From assembly GCA_022113835.1 (NCBI GenBank), contig JAILWY010000027.1, positions 6,760,501 through 6,824,500 on the forward strand: a stretch of DNA of 64,000 nt. Reading direction: 5' to 3'. The stretch is from Atopsyche davidsoni (taxonomy: Eukaryota > Arthropoda > Insecta > Trichoptera > Hydrobiosidae). The notes beneath the pieces are model-generated. The model saw nothing but the letters and a program-made list of their open reading frames with translations. It did no database searches and was not told where the DNA came from. Both the position numbers and the translations under genes were made by a program. Of the stretch, positions 50,780 to 61,190 are shown one piece after another (positions within the stretch are counted from its first letter, which is position 1; each line of letters opens with the position of its first letter).

Positions 50780-51260
50780 TTAATTTTTTCATCCCCGCTC
50801 CAAAAGTTTCCACCTGCGCAATGAGCCGAAATGAAATCCGGGAATTAAGTAACATTCCGAAAGCGACCCCTGACTCCGGGGCGGGTGGCCTCCTCCCCAG
50901 ACGCCCAGCCTTGCTCCAGCACGAGCTGTTGCATACAAACGACATATTTTATAAATTGGGTGCACACGCCCCGGGCCGCTTGCCGGAGTGTTGAGACTCC
51001 GCACATTCCCAGCGATGTGTTATCAAAAGTAATCGCCCCTATTTACTCGCGGCGCTAAGATTGCAGACCGCCAACAGCCGGGGGTGGGGGCGGGGGTGGG
51101 CGCGCCCAGGGATTTATCTCGGATGGGATCGTGCATATGAAATGGCGATAAGCGGATCGCTCCAGGTTTGTATCGGAGCCTTCGAGGAATTTGTATTGTG
51201 CGGCAATGAGAGACTTCAGCCGATATGCCGGCGTAAATTTGTAGCACGTAGGACGATTTC
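50780..51260. other. GC-rich island with G-quadruplex motif
   Basis: Overlapping frames (50674-50994 +, 50697-50945 -, 50789-51004 -, 51061-51336 +) are chance-like. A strong G-run motif is listed separately at 51078. Confidence 0.45.
51078..51105 (+). other. G-quadruplex motif
   Basis: Four G runs of 5, 5, 5 and 3 separated by single bases (GGGGGTGGGGGCGGGGGTGGG). Loops of one base give the most stable predicted quadruplex class. Confidence 0.7.
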
Positions 51261-51639
51261 AAATTTTTTGATAGTGCCTGAAATGCGAGTTTTTAAAGTT
51301 CGATATTGCGTGTGCTTTATTTGTTTTTTTAAATGAAACGCGTATTGCTGTACAAATAACCATAACCCCTTTTTTAAAATAAAATTTTTACACTTCAGTA
51401 ATATTTAATAATTTTATCCCCATTATGGTATCTTCAAATACTCTCCACCGATAAATATGAATATTATCGTTGAAGTGTAATATTACGTTTTAAGATTTTC
51501 CAAAAGTTTGGTCATACTTTTAAAGTATCCAAAATCCTGAGAATTCCATATAAACACGCAAATATAGTGGCAATAATAAAAATAAGTTGTATAATTAAAT
51601 CCGCGTGAAGATGGATTATAAAAAATCACCATATCGGTT

Positions 51640-52180
51640 CTTAAGGCGTGTTATTTTTGAAAAGCACACCGAGTAGTAAGTTTGTCACATTTTATCGCCC
51701 TCTCATATCGAATGAATATTATGTGTCAATAATTAAGATGCCGAATAAGTTGCCCTTTTGCATCTGCCACACCGCAGATAACATTAAGAGTTTATTAAGC
51801 ATAATGCTCAGCGAACAACTGCGCGAGCGGATGGGATCCTTTCTCCGAGCTGCCCATCCGACATTTTATCGGCCACGGAGGACAGGATCTGGCAACTCCG
51901 GGGAGGACATCGCTGCACAATACTTTATATCGATTATAGCCTGGATTTATCTCGGACGTAAGCCTATTTACTTTTAGTCGTAGCACATACCCACGTACCT
52001 GGCTACCTTGGCTGGCATATAAAGCAAAATTGTTTATTGACGCAAAGGGCGCTGCGCCGGCCGGTCGCACGCGAGAAGGGTGGCCTCAATCATGCACTTT
52101 ATTAGAGTTTGGCCCATTTGAGAAACAAGGTTATCGCTCTAAGGCGGGTCGCTTCTTTATACATTGAAAATGGAAAACGA
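51640..52180. other. GC-moderate island
   Basis: A 109-codon frame on + (51648-51977) and a 91-codon frame on - overlap, without motifs. TAATGGCGG lies near 52186. Confidence 0.35.
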
Positions 52181-52649
52181 AGCATAATGGCGGATGACGG
52201 TATTGTTAGCGTTTTTCTGTTTGAACTTTACTGAAATCGAAGCCGTTCTAAGTTGTATATTTGATCCTTTATTAACTTCGGTTATAAATGTCTACTTTAG
52301 TTTTACGTGATGTTTTTTTTTTCCGCCGTTTATTCGTGAGCAATGTTTATCGACGAGGAAGACGTTTGTTGTACGAAATATATCTGTCGTGTTTATTTGC
52401 CATAAAAATATGAGTGTCTCATATGATTCTATTAATTTTAATTTGACGTTTATTGTACATGAATAATGTGACCTAAATTCATTTTTTATATAAAAAGCTT
52501 CGTTATGATTTATACATAAAATAAAACGGTTTTTATAAAAATAGAAATAATATGAGATCTTAGTGCGATACTTATTTTCAGAACTTAGGTGAATATATTC
52601 CTGTAGTAAGGTATGTTTTTTAATAAAGATAAAGTAGTATCAAAGTAGG

Positions 52650-53330
52650 GTCCGGTGTGGATATTGTATAATACACTGAGCGATATGAGGTTCATTTTGT
52701 TTCATACAAAATCCCAACACTTCCGGCAACTTTATCCATTTTCGATAACTCAATCAAACTTTCATGGGGGGGGCAATCATACAAACCGAGCTACAGGGGG
52801 GGGTGGAAATCCTGATTGGGTATCAATTCAGACAAATCCCGCATCTTATCAACCCTTATCAGGTACGAGCGCGGGCGGCGGAGGTGGCGAGGTCCGGGCC
52901 GCGGGGGCGGGTGAGATTCCCACCCCCAAACCGCCAATTCCTTGCCAGACGGATTTACGAGCAGGCATGCCTTTTCTGTTGAACAGGAGATTTTCGCGCG
53001 GAAATTGTGGAAATAAAAGAGGTACATGCGCGCGCAGCTAAATGATTCAGATAAGCCGTGTTTTGTTTTCTAACGAGATTTCCATTGAAAAGAATAAAGT
53101 GACTTTGGCGGTTTGCCGGGGAAGGATTCCGTCCGAAGGCAGAGACTCCCCCAGGGTTACTTAATGTACTGCGCCCCCGGCCGGGACGTCGGCAATCTCA
53201 GATAATGTAAAACATTTGCTGAAAGAAGCTCCGGCGCTCCATCTCACATTGCGAGCCACGAATTAAAAGGTAGGTGTGGGCGAGCGGCTTTATTGCGGAT
53301 CTGTTGAGGTTACACGCCTTATAATTAAAT
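52650..53330. other. GC-rich island with two G8 runs
   Basis: Two runs of eight G (52766-52773 and 52796-52803) and a GC-rich core at 52865-52915 ending in GGTGAG. The 128-codon frame (52655-53041) is Gly-rich where it crosses the G runs and has no domain. Candidate regulatory DNA. Confidence 0.4.
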
Positions 53331-53659
53331 TCATACCAAAGTACATGTTTCAATCGTACAAAATAGCAATCTAACGCATATTTTGTGAAAAAAAAAAACT
53401 TGAATGCCTTCCAAAAGATCTATTACAAATATATTTTTATAAAAACCATTAAAGTTGTAACGAAGTAATAAAAAGACACAACTATTGTGCTAGAAATAAT
53501 TCCGTTTTTATATAAAAAAAATAGCTTCGTTTGTTGTGGTTTTTAAAATAAACATGACGCTGTTTCTTTCGCAGTATACCCGTATTTGATATAAGAGGGA
53601 ATATCAGAGGCGAAACGAAATACATTTTCCTTTAATAAACAAACATGGTTGAAAATATA

Positions 53660-54230
53660 TTTTCCTTTATACGCGGTCGCAGCTCCTCGCCCCGCGTAAC
53701 GACCCCCTCGCATGTGCCGGCTAGAGCCGGGCCGGCCGATGCTAATATTTGTCCGCCGCACGTGGATCCCCGCCCGGCCATTCCGCGTGCGGACATTCGC
53801 AATATGTGTTTATTGCGAAAAACACAGTCGTATTGTCTTGCCGAATGCGGGGAGACATAAAGAAAGACGTCGCTCTATTAGTCTTACACGTCGTTCCGCG
53901 GGGCCTTCTCGCGTAATGCGGCGTTATTATATCAGCCCCGTCCCTCGGACCGGCTCGCGGCACGCTCTGCAAATATTGCCAGCCGATACCCTCGCGTATC
54001 CTCGAATACGACGCAGAGCCGGAGCACTCTCAGCTGCAGGATTGTGCAGAGCTGTGCAATTTGTACAGCGATATTGTATTGCAGCGGTGGGTGGATCGTG
54101 AGGGATTTGATACCCGGACGTGTGCCAGGTGCCTTGATTAAACAACAGACAAACTGTGGGACAGCACGCGAGACTGCCGTCTCGGAGAAATGCAATCTAC
54201 AATACGGGAACGTGACTACGTGACGGCAAC
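53660..54230. other. Long GC-rich island
   Basis: About 570 bp of CpG-rich DNA with six overlapping open frames (up to 129 codons at 53712-54101), on both strands. That pattern reflects composition. CGGCCATTCCGCG near 53776 holds a GCCAT core. Confidence 0.4.
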
Positions 54231-55371
54231 TCGTATTGAATATTTAAAAAAATATATTTACAAATTGAATAATCAATAATAAAACGTAATAATAAAAAAA
54301 ATACTGACATTGACCTCGACACTAATAAATTATACTTCATTGCGTATTCCAGATACCTTATATAATATTTTTATCACTTTTTTACTGCGTGTTCAATGAA
54401 TAAATAAGCGATCACTCAGAGCTATAATTTGCATTTGAATTTTAAATTAAGCAACTCTGAAACACGTTGTATATATATTTTAAAAAAATAGCGTGTACTG
54501 TAAATAATGTAAGTGCATTTGTCTAAAAAATACTTGCGCTTGAATGTGAATAGATAAGAATGTGGTTAGATTACAAATACCTTATTATATCAGCATCCTT
54601 CTTGAGAGCGATAGAGTCGAAGACACGGTTATATATCACTCCATACAATTCCTAATGACGCCGTTTAATTCAAGGTCTATCCTTTGCGGACCACAAAGCG
54701 GCACATTAATCACCAGCGACTCGGAGATAGAACGACTCTCGCCCAATACACCTGCAGTCGCAAACTGACGCCATTACGAAGCCTCACCTTCAATATTCTA
54801 AAAGTGAAAACCTCAATTTCGAAGGACAAATTTTTTACAATTACCCGAGACTTTCGGTTTCCTTATTAAAAAAGAGCATTGTGTTATTAATACAAAAGGG
54901 TGCAGGTAGACAAAACGTTGCATCATATTTCTTTATTTTTATTTCGGCTGTTTACGTAAAGGGTGTCTTTTCTTTGTCCCCCTGCGGAGCAGAAAAGAAG
55001 TATTGTGCTACCCCCTTAATAAACGAAAACAAAAGTAACCGAGACGAAATGTGATTCTAACAGTGGCATGGACTGCAGTAAATTCCAATGCGTTTCAGAA
55101 TCATCGCCCATTCATTTAGCAGCACGTTTGAATTAATTCTTCTACGCTTATAAGCTAGTAATAAAATAATACCCAAACGGTAATAAAATTTCAGTTAAGA
55201 TTGCTATTTTAAACACATGTAGACATCTTACTTAATCAAGACATTCATGAACTTGTTTTCAATCTTTATTAAATCATAATTGCGCGTTTATGGAATAATA
55301 AAATATACGCAAGAAATTATAGCTTAATGGTTAGTTTAAGTTTATTGTTTAGTTATGAAAAAGTGTGGTAT

Positions 55372-55946
55372 TACTAATATGATTAGGCACATTAGTTCAC
55401 ACATTGATGATGATTAAATAAATTCTCAGAAAAATATCATTTGAACCCCCTGACTTACATGGCCGGTGTACTGACCCTTGTACTAACGAATCACATCCGT
55501 TAATCGAGAATTTTTAACAATCATACTCTACATATGAACCAATGTGCCCAGGCCAACCAATATTTCATATTAGTAATAATATAATAAACCCGTAATGGGT
55601 AATAAATACGCATCTGATTGACGTTCAATCCAAAAAATAGACATACGTATATGATGGTGCGCGTCTTGGCTAAATTAATAGATTTTAAAAATAATATCCA
55701 GATGGGATTAAAATCGCTTCACTTGTTACTTTGTTTAAAAAGTCCAGTGCTTGCAAATCACTAATGTAAGCCAGGGGATGTGGGTTCAAATCCCACACAA
55801 ATCACGATCATATTTTTCTGAGAATTTCTTTAATCATCTTCTATGTGTGAACTAATGTGCCTAATCATATTAGTAATAATATAATAAACCCGTAACGGGT
55901 AATAAATTCGCATCTGATTGACGATCAATCCAAAAAATAGACATAC
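55372..55946 (+). mobile_element. Composite snap-back tRNA-SINE-like element, locus 2
   Basis: 575 bp flanked by GAAAAAGTGTGGTAT (55357-55371) and GAAAAAGTGTAGTAT (55947-55961), a 15-bp target-site duplication with one mismatch. Order on +: inverted arm (55372 to about 55560), tail copy 1 (55566-55647), spacer (about 55650-55762), a tRNA-like block with its 5' half deleted (from about 55763), then tail copy 2 (55866 onward). The two tail copies are 300 bp apart and differ at three positions in 82. The left tRNA-like block also has an internal deletion. The same order is seen on the minus strand at 4494-5186. Confidence 0.75.
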
Positions 55947-56019
55947 GAAAAAGTGTAGTATCATTATATAGCAATGTAGTTTGAACGTTATATATTGTAT
56001 TTGATTAATAATCGAAAGT

Positions 56020-56240
56020 TTAATTAGAGAAAGCGTATGTCTTGCATTTCGGTAATGGATGCGTACAATAATCGGGTTTTAAAGTTCAAACGGCCCGAGT
56101 CGTCGCCACTAATGAACAAAGTTTTCAGCAGACTCGTCTAGTTTTAATAAGACCCGTCCTCTTCCCGGGCCCGGGGCGGTGCAGCCTGACCGCGCCGAGG
56201 GGTGGACGCCAGATTTAACTTTCAGCAAACAGTCCTAGGG
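56020..56240. other. GC-rich island
   Basis: Core CCCGGGCCCGGGGCGG near 56166; no long frame on either strand. Candidate non-coding regulatory block. Confidence 0.4.
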
Positions 56241-57770
56241 GAGGTCTGCACTTCGCTACAAATTATTTCATAAAACGAGATCCGTTTTTTTGTAAAAACA
56301 ATCTCGTAAAATGATTTTTTTGCGCTGTATGTATCAAGCTCTGTACACCGACGAGACTGGTATAATTTATATTACTCCACATTCAAACAAGAAATAAACA
56401 TAGCCAAGTTGTTATACGTAGATTTCAAACGTCATTGTTTGTAAGCATTTTTGCCTTTCAAAAGATCACAACCAAAAATTATTGTAATTTATTAGTGATT
56501 TGTTTATTACTCACTGTTAATATATATATTTAATAAAGCCTTTATCTTTAAATTTTGTTGGAAGACTTAAATAAAATAATATTGTTATTTACAAAGTCGT
56601 TTTTTTTATTTGATAAGAATATATATATTTTTAATAAATTAAACTTTATACCACTTAAATGTAAAAAAAAAATGCGTGAGATTTAAACACATGAATCAAT
56701 ATTTTAATGTCTTACCAAAGTAAGTATCAAAAGCTTTTAGAATACAAAAAAGGTTGAATTTACTTAGTTTTATGCCTATAATACTTACAATTATAATATT
56801 GAAAGAAGTATTTATTTTTATATCGATATTTGTTTTAAATATTCATAAACCAACATGCGGTATCTTTTTTTACCTTCATCAAACAATGTCGTATTTTTTA
56901 ATGAACTACTGCATGAAGGTCTTTTTTCTTAATTCTCACTTAATTTTAAGACAATGTTTCGTATTCGATTGGTCTGATTTTTTCAATCGTACTATTGAAT
57001 CTTCTTAAATTTGACATTATTTTGATTCATAAATCAGTTGTTGTATATCTAGTGTTATCTAGAAAAAAAAATCTGAAACATATAACTGTCTCTGTTCAGA
57101 AAATCTCATATATTTTAGGAGCAATATTAATGTAGCTATTTGTGATTGTGTTATCAATTTCTGAAATTCGTTCATTAACATCGGTTATATTACTAATGAT
57201 GATGACTAATGTAAAATACGTACAATAATCAATATTGTATAAGCCGCTTTGACACAACCTATTAGTAACTTACCAATAGCGTGTTTTATTTTTAGTGGTT
57301 TTTTAAAAGTTTTGTCGAAAGCAACAACGCAAAAGAAGAAGTTATTAGATAATGAATGTTGAATTATCAGTTGTGTTACAGCAAGTGTATGTCACTATGG
57401 TTACGACGTATAATTTTATAATATATAATAGATAATATAGTATAAATATTGCAAATTATCGCGCACCCGTAGAAAAATTACCTGGTATAATCAATTATAG
57501 ATTTTTTTTCTCAGACCATGTGGTGATAACTATCAATAAAAGTAAATAACACTACATAAATACTTTTCTTTTAAGCATTGTAAAATTCTTATTACGATAT
57601 AATTTTTTTAAAATATGAACGTAAATAATTGAAAATTTACGTTTAATATTAACACGTAACACCAACAAGGTAGTATTAATTTGAATAATAATCATATCTA
57701 AGTGTATCTAATTACCATAGAATTTACTCAAGCCTGCAAAACCAGAAATATAATATATTCATAATATACA
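56241..57770. other. AT-rich stretch
   Basis: The 84-codon frame at 56754-57008 is Phe/Ile/Leu-rich, as expected from T-rich DNA, with no motif. Nothing else seen. Confidence 0.5.
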
Positions 57771-57959
57771 CTAACCCGCGGAATAATTTGCGCCTCACGG
57801 CAGTTCATCAGGGTAGAAGCAAGAATTCGTTGTATCCAAATTGTTCCCGGGAGGAGGAAGTAAGGAATTGCCTCTGTCAGTAACCTCATCAAAATTTCAA
57901 GCAACCAGCCAACGTTTGTCTGCGTAACGTCAGTGCGTTTGGTTTGTTTGGGTTGTATT

Positions 57960-58132
57960 TATAAAAACGCCGGCTTCCACGGTTCATGCCGGTCCCACAG
58001 GCTATGGCCTCCACTCACGGAACGCCAGTGAGTTACAACCCGGCTGTATACTGTCTTATAGCCACGCACCGAGTAACTAGGTACATAGATCGTACAATCT
58101 TAATTGTGTTGGTTTTTGTGGCAATCGTTTAG
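57960..58132 (+). other. TATA box followed by a 42-codon ORF
   Basis: TATAAA at 57960-57965 is followed 26 bases later by an initiator-like TTCATGC. An ATG at 58004 opens 42 codons ending at TAG (58130-58132). The product begins MASTHGTPVSYNPAVY and ends in a hydrophobic run (TILIVLVFVAIV) that could be a membrane tail. A GTGAGT donor-like sequence lies inside the frame (58028), so the region could equally be a first exon. No homology is recognised. Confidence 0.25.
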
Positions 58133-58595
58133 ATGTGGAGAGTTTTTGTAAACGTACGTGTTTAATTTGGTTTTATAATTTAGAAAACAATGTCGGAAAT
58201 TTTGGCAAGCGTAATTTGCACGACAACGTGTGTAGATAAATTATTTATTAAAAATAAATGCAAATATATTTTTTCTGGTATTAAAAAAACCGAGATTAAA
58301 AGACTGTTTATTGTATGTTGTGATTATTTATGTATTGCCTCATAAACTTAACAAATAAGTAATCTGTTATTTTAATTAATTATTGATTTACAAATATTGC
58401 AAAAATATATAAGGATTAAATTATATGTTTTTTATTCTTTTGCATATTCAAACTAGATTGTACTCAGTTTATTTTCTTTGTTTATACAGCGTCAAAATAA
58501 TATTTATCAAACGAAAAGAGACTAAATAAAAATTCTGATGACATTTTCCGACGGCAAATGATATTGTTTTTATAAATATTGGCAGTTATCATTTT

Positions 58596-58735
58596 GAGTT
58601 GATTTGATTTCTTAGGTGATGACTTATTTAAATTTTTAAGTACTCAACGTTTTAAACCTCGTGTTGGGACCATTTTCAGAGGGGACAGTACTGAAAACCT
58701 TAAGCAACTCAACACTTAAGTAACCAAATCGACTC
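58596..58735. repeat. Inverted-repeat element
   Basis: GAGTTGATTTGATTTCTTAG (58596-58615) and the reverse complement of 58716-58735 match closely (GAGTCGATTTGGTTACTTAA). They bound about 95 bp of non-coding sequence. Small MITE-like element; a single copy was noticed. Confidence 0.45.
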
Positions 58736-58992
58736 ATATTATTTATATATTTATTGTGATAAGATATTTTACTGAAATTGCGTTATATTAATAATAAAAA
58801 AAGTTATCAATATTTATTTTCTAATAGGTATTTTATAAAATTAAAATAGATAAAAAATATTTATAATAAGGCACTGCAGTGTAAAAATATGGATGAGCAA
58901 AAAAACAATTTTATTTTAGAAAAACAAATAACATTTAAAAACCGTTCATTTTTAAAATTAAATAGTATATTCGACATACTTTTATTAAATAT

Positions 58993-59180
58993 TTTTGACA
59001 GAAGGTACTTGGTTAAATTCTAATTTAATAGTATAAATAAATTATTTTTTGTTTTTATCGGCAACCGATTCACCATCCTTCTGCGTTGGTAGTATCAATC
59101 GAAATCTTATAATGCTCTTTTGACAGTGCCAACGTAAAATATTAGCAAAACCGGTTACCCATAAAATTAAAACATATATT
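58993..59180. repeat. Interspersed repeat, family shared with 8611
   Basis: Has the same ordered blocks as 8611-8790 (TTTTTGACAGA, GTACTTGGT, GCCAACGT, AAACCGGT) but with an extra internal segment (about 59040-59125) absent from the other copy. That makes this the fuller copy. No coding capacity. Confidence 0.55.
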
Positions 59181-59249
59181 TATATTTTAAGCATTGATAG
59201 GTATTTTTTTTTTTTACATAACAAAGTTCGTGTATTCGCTTGCAATGAA

Positions 59250-59640
59250 AATACGAACAATAATTCGCAGCTTTTTCGTAAATCCTGAAATCCTGAAATC
59301 CCGGAGAGATTTGATGTTTGGCTTGATCGAAGCCTCCAATGGTGTCGCCATCCGTAATTTACAAGCCGCGCCGGCTAATGGAGTCGGCGGAGATGGCCGG
59401 CCAGCAGCGCCTGCGCCCCGCGCCTCCGCACCCCCGCGGGGGAGCCGCCATGGAGAGGCTGTCTCCTTCTGCGGAGCCAGCCACCAGCGGCTGCTCAACT
59501 ATGTCACGCGCCATCTCGCAAACCAACCCCGACTCGTTTTAAAACGCCTTGTATACATGCCAATGTCGACTGACCTGGCAACGTATATCGTACGATGCTA
59601 TTTTTTTCGATCGCGTGCATCAAAATTGAATTTCGACGTT
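59250..59640. other. GC-rich island
   Basis: Contains AGATGGCCGGCCA (59391), a 13-mer shared with 1733, and a CpG-rich core. A frame of about 152 codons from ATG 59245 crosses the island and runs into the MITE copy at 59668. The overlap with a repeat and with antisense frames argues against a gene. Confidence 0.4.
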
Positions 59641-59667
59641 TCGGTCTCGGTACTGGGGTCATCTTCA

Positions 59668-59800
59668 AAACACGTCGCAACACAATTAGCGAGCAACTTG
59701 TAATTAGCCAATAGTGTCCTACTTGGCGCTGTTTACTAAATAAACATATTAAAGGGACGCTATTGGCTGATTGAAAAACATGTTGCGACTAAAATGTATA
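59668..59800. repeat. Palindromic MITE-like element, copy 4
   Basis: CACGTCGCAACACAATTAGC on the left and CATGTTGCGACTAAAATG on the right; inner landmarks AATTAGCCAATAGTGTCC and GGGACGCTATTGGCTGATTG are clear inverted complements. The centre has GCGCTGTTTACTAAATAAAC, close to copies 1 and 3. Confidence 0.65.
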
Positions 59801-60460
59801 CTGGTTCATTTTTTTCTTCACAGTACATTTCTCGATATATTGAAAATAACATATTTTTTAAAATCTTATAAGCGTTATACATAAATAAAACTGTTCTCAT
59901 ATTCTTCAGGGACTTGGAAATACATTTTATTTATTATTAAACTGTGTTCAACGGTTTCATAGCTGCTTATTTCTAAGCATATAAAATATATGAATATTTT
60001 CAAAGTAAATTAAAATCAAAACTCTGATAACTACGATAAAAAAATGCAAAATTATTCAAATTACACTCGATTAGAAAAAACCACATTCTCATATTGAAAA
60101 AATACGCGAATATATCATATATCAAAAACGAGGAAAAATACTATTGAAATTCGTTAGACAAGCAATTACTTTTACTTTGATATCCAAAAAAATAAAATTA
60201 AAACAGCTACTCTAAATAATGAAACGCATTTTACGTCTGTGGATATCAGACTTATACGGTATCTTTTACTTTCAGACTTAGTCTCTTTTGATATACAGTG
60301 AATAAATATTTTTTATTATCTAAGCATTTGCTTACTATAAGTACATATTAAACGCAATGAATAATTTTTTTTTTTAACACAGTAGATTAAATTTTTCATT
60401 GCAAACGTTAATTTGACGTGGTAGCATTGTTTTCAATACATTTTTTAGTGATTTAACAAA
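59801..60460. other. AT-rich stretch
   Basis: No gene or repeat recognised. Confidence 0.5.
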
Positions 60461-60720
60461 AAAATTGAATGCGGTCCGTTCACCGCGAGCCACAGTTTGA
60501 CGCGCGCTGCGGGCCGGCGGGTCCCCTGAGTGCGAGGGGGACGACCTCCGGCGCTCTGGGCGGGCCTCCGCGTGCGTGCGCACTCACTCGATACTGCAGC
60601 TGCAGCTGCACCGCGCCGGCGCCCCCCGCTTGCCCCCGCTTGCCCCTGCTTGCCCCGCCTGCCCCCGCTGCCCCCGCCCGCGAAATGGCCGCCCAGACGT
60701 CCAGCTAGGAGCACCGCATC
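60460..60720. other. GC-rich island
   Basis: The densest CpG block near the end of the window, ending with GAAATGGCCGCCC (ATGGC core at 60685). It contains the C-rich minisatellite listed next. Overlapping frames on both strands (Pro/Ala/Arg-rich) are composition artefacts. Confidence 0.5.
60620..60682 (-). repeat. TTGCCCCCGC minisatellite, G-quadruplex-prone
   Basis: About five imperfect units of TTGCCCCYGC. The minus strand has at least six G runs of 4-6 separated by 4-6 bases, a repeated quadruplex motif. It sits directly before an ATGGC core. Confidence 0.7.
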
Positions 60721-60789
60721 TGCGGATCCAATTGAAATCATTTCAAACGAGCTTTTACAAACTTCTACGAGGCAGCTTTTTAAACCCTC

Positions 60790-60872
60790 CACACAATGCT
60801 ACTTGCGACAAATTTGCAATCAGCGAATAGCGTCCCAATATTTTGGATGTTACGTGAAGAATACTATAAGAA

Positions 60873-60927
<55 letters not shown>

Positions 60928-60950
60928 CCTGTCGCGATACAATTACATCC
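60790..60950. repeat. Palindromic MITE-like element, copy 5, invaded by a TA tract
   Basis: CTACTTGCGACAAATTTGC and CAATCAGCGAATAGCGTCC match the arm of copy 3 read in reverse. The other side is reduced to CTGTCGCGATACAATTACA after a long (TA)n run at 60877-60926, so the copy has expanded or lost its centre. Confidence 0.5.
60877..60926. repeat. (TA)n microsatellite
   Basis: About 25 TA dinucleotides inside a MITE-like copy. It causes the Ile-Tyr repeats in overlapping chance frames. Confidence 0.95.
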
Positions 60951-61049
60951 AAGTATGGACGCAAGGTATGAGGACTCTATTGAAAAGTTACAATTGATTT
61001 TAGTTGCGTGTGAAGGCTGATTTAAAGATACCAACATACGGGATATTAG

Positions 61050-61190
61050 AACCGACAATTGACCAGTCAGCAAGTCAACAGCGTCCTTTTTTGCGTTGTT
61101 TTCTTTATTTTATAAAAATAAACCCAAAAAATAAACGCTAGTTACTAATAATCGGTCAGTTGCTGGCTTTGTTGTCTCGTATATAGACCC
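61050..61190. repeat. Palindromic MITE-like element, copy 6 (diverged)
   Basis: Landmarks CAACAGCGTCC, TTTTGCGTTGTTTTC, AAATAAACCCAAAAAATAAA and AACGCTAGTTACTAATAATC are in the family order, and the outer parts (CCGACAATTGACCAGTCAGC and ATCGGTCAGTTGCTGGC) are partly complementary. More decayed than copies 1, 3 and 4. Confidence 0.45.

Noticed and set aside
53712..54101. 129-codon open frame on +
   Set aside because: Five other open frames overlap it on both strands in a GC-rich island, and the product is Arg/Ala/Pro-rich without a domain.
55566..55947. CRISPR-like or satellite repeat
   Set aside because: There are only two direct copies, 300 bp apart, explained by the tail duplication inside the composite element.
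59194..59703. 169-codon open frame on +
   Set aside because: It opens at TTG (first ATG at 59245), crosses a GC-rich island and ends inside a MITE-like repeat. Antisense frames overlap it and no domain is visible.
60530..60997. 155-codon open frame on +
   Set aside because: It is Pro/Ala/Arg-rich through the C-rich minisatellite and then Ile-Tyr repeats through the (TA)n tract: a composition artefact.
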